From an uncultured Lachnospiraceae bacterium (GTDB lineage Bacteria > Bacillota > Clostridia > Lachnospirales > Lachnospiraceae), in the NCBI GenBank assembly GCA_947589155.1, contig CANQBH010000016.1, positions 1 to 46,715 on the forward strand: DNA of 46,715 bases. The letters are read 5' to 3'. Of this stretch, positions 41,327-46,715 are shown piece after piece. The notes beneath the pieces are model-generated. The model was not told where the DNA came from, did not search any database, and saw only the letters and a list, made by a program, of their open reading frames with translations. The position numbers and the translations under genes are program-made. Each line of letters begins with the position of its first letter. Position 1 is the first letter of the stretch.

Positions 41327-41349
41327 TCACTCTCCTTCTTTTTTTTGTT
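41315..41349 (+). terminator. Terminator of asnS-asnA-yerC formed around two abutting stops
   Basis: A perfect 24-base palindrome GAAGGAGAGTGA / TCACTCTCCTTC contains the TGA of yerC and the TGA of the minus-strand gene back to back. Eight T follow on the plus strand. Confidence 0.85.
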
Positions 41350-41959
41350 CTTTCTTTTCTTTTTTGTCTATGACTTCGCGGGACTTGTCGATAAATTCCT
41401 CGATCATCATTTTCTTGATGTAGACGTCGAAACTGAGCATACAGATGAACGTAAAGTCCTGAAGGACTTCGCGGTCGCCCTCCGCCGCGTCGGAAAAGGT
41501 CTTGCGGCTCGTATTGTACTTGGCGATCATATCTTTGATGAGCGCCCGTGCCTCCGTGCTTTCGAGCGAGACGATCTCGGTGTAGACGTCGAAAAAGGAA
41601 AGGTCGCTGTCCGCGCCGAAATAGCGGCGGGTGATCGGCTGCAGGATCTCCTGAATGTCGCGGATGCTGAGGAAACTTTTCAGATAGTAGATGAAGATCA
41701 GCGTCAGGATATGGTCGCGGGAATATTTTTTCTTGTCCGGCGACGGCAGCACATGGTTCTTGGTGTAGTTGTTTATCATAGTCTTGGTCAGGGTCTTGTC
41801 CTCGGGGCTGCGCTTGGCCGACGCAAGTTGCGAATCGATGAAGGTCGTGACCTGATCGACGTAGAGATCGATATTTGGGATATCCTCCGGGTGGACGTAG
41901 TCGAGAGCGGAGAAGGACTTTAACATTTCGTTTAACATTTTTCTGGATCCGGAATACAT
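41327..41959 (-). CDS. DUF1836 family protein
   Basis: The 210-residue protein has the DUF1836 domain with a MerR-like beginning (about 40-100: VDQVTTFIDSQL, TKTMINNYTKNHVLPSPDKK, YSRDHILTLIFIYYLKSFLS), which looks like a winged helix. The C-terminal part is helical and ends in a Lys/Glu run (KKEKKEQKKEGE). Members are suspected DNA-binding regulators, with targets unknown. ATG 41959 has AAAGGAGA seven bases upstream. It is convergent with yerC and divergent from pcrA. Its C-terminal Lys run is encoded opposite the T tract of the yerC terminator. Confidence 0.85.
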   Translation of the reverse strand: MYSGSRKMLNEMLKSFSALDYVHPEDIPNIDLYVDQVTTFIDSQLASAKRSPEDKTLTKTMINNYTKNHVLPSPDKKKYSRDHILTLIFIYYLKSFLSIRDIQEILQPITRRYFGADSDLSFFDVYTEIVSLESTEARALIKDMIAKYNTSRKTFSDAAEGDREVLQDFTFICMLSFDVYIKKMMIEEFIDKSREVIDKKEKKEQKKEGE

Positions 41960-41993
41960 GGGGTCTCCTTTCGTGTTGCAATATGATATCTTC

Positions 41994-42022
41994 ATTATAT
42001 AGTTTTGAAAACCGTATGACAA
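41994..42022 (-). promoter_or_regulatory. Promoter of the DUF1836 gene
   Basis: Minus-strand -35 TTGTCA and perfect -10 TATAAT with a 17-base spacer, 34 bases before the start codon. Confidence 0.7.
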
Positions 42023-42084
42023 GTACCGACAGGAGAAAGAGGAAGGAAACGAATCGTCAGCGGTCAGAAAAGAAAAACTAGGCA

Positions 42085-42098
42085 CGAACATTTGTTTT
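42085..42098 (+). promoter_or_regulatory. Probable LexA box (Gram-positive SOS operator)
   Basis: CGAACATTTGTTTT matches 12 of 14 positions of the B. subtilis LexA consensus (CGAACRNRYGTTYC). It lies just upstream of a -10 TATAAT (42103-42108), where a bound repressor would block the pcrA promoter. Confidence 0.7.
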
Positions 42099-42136
42099 GT
42101 GCTATAATGAGGACATCACATGAAAAGGAGCAGTCC

Positions 42137-44389
42137 ATGAATACCTACGATTCCTTAAATGAGCAGCAGAAACAGGGCGTACTGACGACGGAGGGGCCCG
42201 TACTCATCCTCGCGGGCGCGGGAAGCGGCAAGACGCGCGTCCTGACGCACCGCGCGGCGTATCTGATCGGAGAAAAAGGCGTAAAGCCGTATCATATCAT
42301 GGCGATCACGTTCACGAACAAGGCGGCGTCCGAGATGCGGGAGCGCATCGATGCGCTGGTCGGCGAGGGGGCGGAGAGCGTCTGGGTCTCAACGTTCCAT
42401 TCCGCCTGCGTGCGTATCCTGCGCCGTTTCGGCGAGCGCGTGGGCTATGGCGGCGGTTTTACGATCTACGACGCGGACGATCAGAAAAACCTGATGAAGG
42501 AAGTCTGCAAGCGCCTCGAGATCGACACCAAGATGTTTTCAGAGCGCTCGTTTCTCAATGTGATCTCGTCGGCGAAGGATGAACTGATCGGGCCGGAACA
42601 GTTTGCCGCGGATGCGCAGGGCGATTTTGCGAGATCGCGTCAGGCGCAGGTCTACCGCGAATACCAGGCGCGGCTGCACGCCAACAACGCGATGGATTTC
42701 GACGACCTCATCATGAAGACGGTCGAACTGCTCAAGTTCGACGCCGAGGTGCGCGCCTATTATCAGGACAAGATCCGCTATCTCATGGTGGACGAGTATC
42801 AGGACACGAACACGGCGCAGTTTGAACTGATCCGCCTGTTGTCCTCCGGCCGGCGGAACCTGTGCGTTGTCGGTGACGACGACCAGTCGATCTATAAGTT
42901 CCGTGGCGCGAACATCCGCAATATTTTGCATTTTGAGCAGTATTTTCCGGAGGCCGTCGTGATCAAACTGGAACAGAACTACCGCTCCACCGGCAACATC
43001 TTAAAAGCCGCCAACGCGGTGATCGCCCACAATGCGGGCCGGAAAGAAAAGAGCCTCTGGACGGAAGCGGACGACGGGGACAAGATCGAGGTGCTGCAGT
43101 TTGACAGCGCCTACGAGGAGGCGGATGAGATCGCCCGCCGGATCGCCCGCAGGGTCGGAAACGGCGACTGCAACTACGGCGACGTCGCCGTGCTCTACCG
43201 CACCAACAGCCAGTCGCGTCTGCTCGAAGAAAAGATGATCATGGCGGGCATTCCCTATAAGATCGTCGGCGGCGTCAATTTCTACGCCAGACGCGAGATC
43301 AAAGACCTGCTCTGTTACTTAAAGGCGGCGGACAACGGCAGGGACGATCTGGCGGTGGCGCGTATCGTCAACATCCCGAAGCGCGGGATCGGCGCGGTGA
43401 CGCTTGCAAAGGCCGCGGCGTTTGCCTATGAAAAGGAGATCGATCTTTTTGGCGCGCTAGAGCGGGCGGAGGAGATCCCGGGCCTTGGCCGCAGCGTATC
43501 CAAACTCCGTCCGTTTACCGATCTGATCTGCGACCTGCGGGAGAGCGCAAAGGACAGCGGACCGGCAGCGATCCTGCAGGAGGTCATCGAGCGGACGGGC
43601 TATGTGCGGGAACTGGAAGCGGAACACACCGACGAGGCGCAGGCGCGTATCGAGAATATCGACGAACTGATGAGCAAGGCCGTCGCTTATGAGCAGGAGG
43701 CAACGCAGGCAGGAGAGGAACCGACGCTGCGAGGCTTTCTTGAGGAAGTGGCGCTCGTGGCGGATATCGATTCATGGGACGCCGAGGCGTCGCACGTCGT
43801 GCTGATGACGCTGCACAGCGCAAAGGGACTGGAATTTCCGCACGTCTTTTTGTCCGGTATGGAGGACGGGCTGTTCCCGAGTTATCTGAGCATTGTCGCG
43901 GACAACAGCGACGAGGAGATCGAGGAGGAGCGGCGGCTGTGTTACGTCGGCATCACGAGGGCGATGGAGAGCCTGACGCTGACGGCGGCGAAGATGCGGA
44001 TGCAGCGCGGCGAGACGCAGTACCACATGCTCTCGCGGTTTGTCAAAGAGATTCCGGACGAACTGGTCGCCGGCGGCCTGCGGGAAGCAAAGCCGCACGA
44101 GGAGCGGGGGGCGTTCCGCGGGGGCGCGCATCCGGCGGTCTCCATGCACGCGATGAAGACTACGCCGCTGGCCGCGCAGACCTATCAGGCAAAGAACTTC
44201 GGCACCAAGATCGAAAAGACGGCGCTCTCCTATGCCCAGGGCGACCGCGTGCGCCACGGAAAATTCGGCGACGGGACGGTCGCGGCGATCAACGACGGCG
44301 GCCGCGATTTCGAGGTGACAGTGGATTTTGATACCATGGGCCGCAAAAAAATGTTCGCCTCATTTGCAAAATTGCAAAAGATTGACTGA
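42137..44389 (+). CDS. pcrA: ATP-dependent DNA helicase PcrA
   Basis: The 750-residue superfamily 1A helicase removes proteins and recombination intermediates from DNA and works in repair and plasmid replication. Motifs are Walker A AGAGSGKTR (26-34), Ia AITFTNKAA, II VDEYQDTN, III VGDDDQSIYKFRGA, IV/V regions with LEQNYRS and LMTLHSAKGLEFPHVF, and VI YVGITRAME. The C-terminal Tudor-like tail (KFGDGTVAAINDGG) matches PcrA/UvrD of Firmicutes. The start follows AAAGGAG. An SOS-type operator is upstream. ligA, its frequent partner, is not adjacent. Confidence 0.96.
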   Translation: MNTYDSLNEQQKQGVLTTEGPVLILAGAGSGKTRVLTHRAAYLIGEKGVKPYHIMAITFTNKAASEMRERIDALVGEGAESVWVSTFHSACVRILRRFGERVGYGGGFTIYDADDQKNLMKEVCKRLEIDTKMFSERSFLNVISSAKDELIGPEQFAADAQGDFARSRQAQVYREYQARLHANNAMDFDDLIMKTVELLKFDAEVRAYYQDKIRYLMVDEYQDTNTAQFELIRLLSSGRRNLCVVGDDDQSIYKFRGANIRNILHFEQYFPEAVVIKLEQNYRSTGNILKAANAVIAHNAGRKEKSLWTEADDGDKIEVLQFDSAYEEADEIARRIARRVGNGDCNYGDVAVLYRTNSQSRLLEEKMIMAGIPYKIVGGVNFYARREIKDLLCYLKAADNGRDDLAVARIVNIPKRGIGAVTLAKAAAFAYEKEIDLFGALERAEEIPGLGRSVSKLRPFTDLICDLRESAKDSGPAAILQEVIERTGYVRELEAEHTDEAQARIENIDELMSKAVAYEQEATQAGEEPTLRGFLEEVALVADIDSWDAEASHVVLMTLHSAKGLEFPHVFLSGMEDGLFPSYLSIVADNSDEEIEEERRLCYVGITRAMESLTLTAAKMRMQRGETQYHMLSRFVKEIPDELVAGGLREAKPHEERGAFRGGAHPAVSMHAMKTTPLAAQTYQAKNFGTKIEKTALSYAQGDRVRHGKFGDGTVAAINDGGRDFEVTVDFDTMGRKKMFASFAKLQKID

Positions 44390-44425
44390 ATTTTCATATT
44401 TTGTCTGGTAAAGGGACAGACTAGA

Positions 44426-44434
44426 TGGTATAAT
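44426..44434 (+). promoter_or_regulatory. Extended -10 promoter before the small membrane protein
   Basis: TGGTATAAT is an extended -10 without a good -35, 33 bases before the start codon at 44467. Confidence 0.5.
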
Positions 44435-44466
44435 ATTGAAAAATCATTAAACAAAGGAGAGGGGCC

Positions 44467-44787
44467 ATGGATCTGAATTTAACAAAAATCAATAAGGAAG
44501 ACCTGATGGAATTGATCGATCTTTCAAAACTGACCAATTTCGTCAACAAACTGAGAGGACGTGAGGTAGTCATCGTGGAAGAAAAGAAATTTGACTGGAA
44601 GAAACTGCTCGCCGTAGTCGGTGTGATCGCGCTGATCGCAGGCGCTGCTTACGCGCTGTACCGCTACTTCACCAAGGATTACGAAGACGAGTTTCTGGAC
44701 GACTTCGAGGATGAAGACGTAGATCTCTTTGAAGACGATCTGGACGAAGAAGAAGCGGCAGAGGAAGAAAAAACAGAGGAAGAATAA
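44467..44787 (+). CDS. Small membrane protein with acidic C-terminal tail
   Basis: The 106-residue protein has a soluble N-terminal half (LTKINKEDLMELIDLSKL), a basic patch, one hydrophobic helix (about 46-68) and a C-terminal tail of about 30 almost entirely acidic residues (repeats of DEDVDLFEDD and EEE). A KLLAVVGVIALIAGAAYALY helix is the likely membrane anchor. I do not recognise a named family. It has its own extended -10 promoter and RBS AAAGGAGAGG. rlmD starts three bases after its stop, so they share a transcript. Function unknown. Confidence 0.8.
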   Translation: MDLNLTKINKEDLMELIDLSKLTNFVNKLRGREVVIVEEKKFDWKKLLAVVGVIALIAGAAYALYRYFTKDYEDEFLDDFEDEDVDLFEDDLDEEEAAEEEKTEEE

Positions 44788-44790
44788 ATC

Positions 44791-46509
44791 GTGAAAAAAG
44801 GCGATCAGGCAGAGGGCGTTGTCACTCGTGTGGATTTTCCGAACAAGGGGATCGTGCTGACCGAAGACGGTCAGCAGATCACCGTGAAGAATGTCATCGA
44901 GGGGCAGCGCGTTCTTTGCGTTATCAGAAAAAACAGAAACGGAAGAGCGGAAGGCAGGCTGAGTGAGGTGCTGGCGCCTGCGCCGCAGGAATTGAAGGAG
45001 CCGTACTGCCCGCATTTTGGCGAATGCGGCGGCTGCGCGTATCAGAATCTCCCCTATGAGGCGCAGCTTTCATGCAAGGAAGCGCAGGTCGGACGGCTGC
45101 TGCGCAAGGTCCTCGGGGACGACGTCTTTGCGCGGACTTACGAGGGGATCCGCAAAAGCCCTTCGCAGTTTGCCTACCGGAATAAGATGGAATTTACGTT
45201 CGGCGACGCCTGCAAGGACGGGCCGCTGACGCTGGGGCTGCACAAGCGCGGCAGTTTTTACGATATCGTTCCGGTTACGGAGTGCAGGATCATCAGCGAG
45301 GATATGCGAAAGATTCTTGCAGAGACGCAGGCGTATTTCCGCAGCGCGGGCACGTCGTATTACCACAGGCTGCGGCACGAAGGGTATCTCCGCAACCTTT
45401 TGGTGCGCCGCGCGCAAAAAACCGGCGAGATCCTGATCGATCTCGTGACGTCGTCGGATATGGAACCGGAAAAAGAACGGGAACTTTTGGACGGATGGCG
45501 CGAAAGGATGCTCGCGCTTGAAACGGAAGGGCGGATCGTTGGCATTCTGCATACCAGAAACGATCGTCCGGCGGATGTGATCGAAGATCAGGGAACAGAA
45601 AAACTTTACGGCAAGGAATATTTTTATGAGGAACTTCTGGGGCTGCGTTTTCGGATCAGTCCGTTTTCCTTTTTTCAGACCAATTCGCGCGGCGCGGAGG
45701 AACTTTACGGAACGGCGCGCGAGTTCCTTTCGAGCGCCATGCAAAAAGACGGCGCGCCGCTGCGCACTGTCTACGATCTGTATTCCGGAACGGGTACGAT
45801 CGCGCAGATCCTTGCCAACGCCGCCGAGCGCGTGATCGGCGTGGAACTGGTGGAGGAGGCCGTGGAGGCGGCGCGTGAGAACGCAAAGGAGAACGGCCTG
45901 TCCAACTGTGAATTTCTCTGTGGCGACGTTCTAAAAGTCATGGACGATATCCCGCGCCTGCCGGACTGTATCATCCTCGACCCGCCGCGCGACGGTATCC
46001 ACCCCAAGGCGCTGCAGAAGATCCTTGGCTACGGCGTGGACACGCTGCTCTACATCTCCTGCAAGCCGACCAGCCTTGCCCGCGACCTTGAGGTCTTTCT
46101 GGCGCACGGCTACAAGGTGCGGCGGCTCTGCTGCGTGGATATGTTTCCGGGGACGGTGCATGTGGAGACGGTTGTAATGCTTTCCCACAAAAAACCCGAC
46201 AGCGTAATCAACGTAAAAGTGGAGTTTGGCGAGGGTGAGGGCAAAGTGCCGCTTGATAATATCGCCAAGAGAGCCGAAGCATACAAGCCGAAAGAGCGAG
46301 TTACCTACAAGATGATTAAGGAGTACATAGAAGCAAAATACGGCTTCAAAGTACATACCGCATATATCGCAGAGGTAAAACGGGATTTAGGATTGCCGAT
46401 GTATGATGCTCCCAATGCGGTAGAGGAATTGAAACAGCCGAGGAAACACCCAACACCAGAAAAAGTTGAAGCAATCAAAGATGCTTTGAAGCATTTTGAG
46501 GTCATCTGA
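44791..46509 (+). CDS. rlmD: 23S rRNA (uracil-C5) methyltransferase RlmD-type, with a foreign-looking C-terminal extension
   Basis: The 572-residue enzyme methylates a uracil of 23S rRNA (RlmD/RumA/RlmCD family). An N-terminal TRAM-like OB domain (about 4-58) precedes the [4Fe-4S] site: Cys73, Cys79 and Cys82 in CPHFGECGGC, and a later Cys. The SAM site is DLYSGTGTIAQIL, catalytic DPPRDGIHPKAL follows, and the nucleophile is Cys424 (YISCKPTSL). Typical members end near residue 465 (VHVETVVMLSH). Here about 107 more residues follow, Lys-rich, with the DNA suddenly poorer in GC. Similar tails are known to me on such genes in Lachnospiraceae. Start is GTG 44791, since GAGGAAGAA is upstream. Confidence 0.93.
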   Translation: MKKGDQAEGVVTRVDFPNKGIVLTEDGQQITVKNVIEGQRVLCVIRKNRNGRAEGRLSEVLAPAPQELKEPYCPHFGECGGCAYQNLPYEAQLSCKEAQVGRLLRKVLGDDVFARTYEGIRKSPSQFAYRNKMEFTFGDACKDGPLTLGLHKRGSFYDIVPVTECRIISEDMRKILAETQAYFRSAGTSYYHRLRHEGYLRNLLVRRAQKTGEILIDLVTSSDMEPEKERELLDGWRERMLALETEGRIVGILHTRNDRPADVIEDQGTEKLYGKEYFYEELLGLRFRISPFSFFQTNSRGAEELYGTAREFLSSAMQKDGAPLRTVYDLYSGTGTIAQILANAAERVIGVELVEEAVEAARENAKENGLSNCEFLCGDVLKVMDDIPRLPDCIILDPPRDGIHPKALQKILGYGVDTLLYISCKPTSLARDLEVFLAHGYKVRRLCCVDMFPGTVHVETVVMLSHKKPDSVINVKVEFGEGEGKVPLDNIAKRAEAYKPKERVTYKMIKEYIEAKYGFKVHTAYIAEVKRDLGLPMYDAPNAVEELKQPRKHPTPEKVEAIKDALKHFEVI

Positions 46510-46516
46510 AATTATG

Positions 46517-46552
46517 AGCGTATCATTAGAAATAGTGGTACGCTTATTTTTT
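46517..46552 (+). terminator. Terminator after rlmD
   Basis: AGCGTA / TACGCT with partly paired inside bases is followed by TATTTTTT. Confidence 0.65.
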
Positions 46553-46568
46553 CGCTCGAATTGCATAT

Positions 46569-46597
46569 TTGAGCTGTCTGCCACTTTCTTATATAAT
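46569..46597 (+). promoter_or_regulatory. Promoter of the last gene
   Basis: The -35 TTGAGC and perfect -10 TATAAT have a 17-base spacer, followed 27 bases later by an ATG. Confidence 0.7.
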
Positions 46598-46623
46598 GAA
46601 GCCAAGAAAGGACGGTGGCGATT

Positions 46624-46715
46624 ATGAGAGAAAAGAAAACTCATTTGTATTTTGACAGCGAGGAAAGAAAGTTATTGCTACATAGCCTTGTGGAATTGAA
46701 AAATCAGCTTATTCA
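46624..46715 (+). CDS. 5' end of a small protein typical of integrated elements, cut by window end
   Basis: Only the first 30 codons are visible: MREKKTHLYFDSEERKLLLH, then SLVELKNQLI. I recall similar short proteins from conjugative elements of the Tn1549-like kind in Clostridia, where they are uncharacterised. AAAGGA lies 11 bases upstream. The base composition matches the low-GC rlmD tail, not the rest of the window. The identity as part of a mobile element is an inference from this recollection and the junction in rlmD. Confidence 0.55.
   Translation, partial: MREKKTHLYFDSEERKLLLHSLVELKNQLI

Overview
The window looks like chromosome of an anaerobic, spore-forming member of the Clostridia, most likely Lachnospiraceae. 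This rests on gene content: a Firmicutes dgt-dnaG-rpoD operon, an alpha/beta-type small acid-soluble spore protein, spoVA genes, glgC/glgD, a group B-type [FeFe] hydrogenase, and many small families common in that group (DUF4317, DUF1836, DUF1653, DUF4874/DUF4832). Most of the window is GC-rich housekeeping DNA. Three stretches are visibly poorer in GC: the first ~900 bases, 14411-14735, and everything after about 46190.

Layout. 1-910: the end of a DUF169 gene and the remains of a MNT/HEPN toxin-antitoxin pair. 923-2894: thiT under a TPP riboswitch, then a PucR/CdaR-type regulator divergent from the sugar-ABC ATPase msmK/ugpC. 4186-5011: an orphan hypB and a tRNA-Leu with anticodon AAG. 5182-12985: a long operon dgt-dnaG-rpoD-trmK-nif3-like-nucleoside kinase, ending in the RNase P RNA. 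13071-14410: pyrB-pyrI. 14736-22636: a secreted/anchored DUF4874-DUF4832 protein, a membrane diguanylate cyclase, a [FeFe] hydrogenase, a PI-PLC-like protein, DUF1653, CYTH and DJ-1 proteins. 22653-31773: spore and proteostasis genes, namely ssp, tig, clpP-clpX-engB-znuABC, and a spoVA operon that has AA, AB and AC but no AD or AE and carries two small unrecognised genes. 31827-34177: glgC-glgD. 34270-37011: an aromatic amino acid permease with larB and a short larC. 37025-42022: DUF4317, asnS-asnA-yerC, DUF1836. 42085-46509: pcrA behind a LexA-like box, a small membrane protein and rlmD. The 3' end of rlmD and the last gene look like the edge of an integrated element.

How the parts relate. 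Two widely separated sporulation units, ssp and spoVA, share the same two-part promoter: TNATA, 17 bases, CATACTA, with an identical ATAATTTCAG block at the same distance. This points to one forespore regulon (sigma-G type). HypB, LarB and LarC all concern nickel, yet no nickel enzyme is encoded in the window. AsnS and AsnA sit together with a YerC-type regulator behind a leader with competing hairpins.

I found no clearly new large system. The most promising leads are the spoVA operon with its unknown small genes and shared promoter, the rlmD 3' junction, the switch-like leaders before tig and asnS, the short LarC, and the tRNA-Leu(AAG). All family calls come from reading the sequence; no searches were run.
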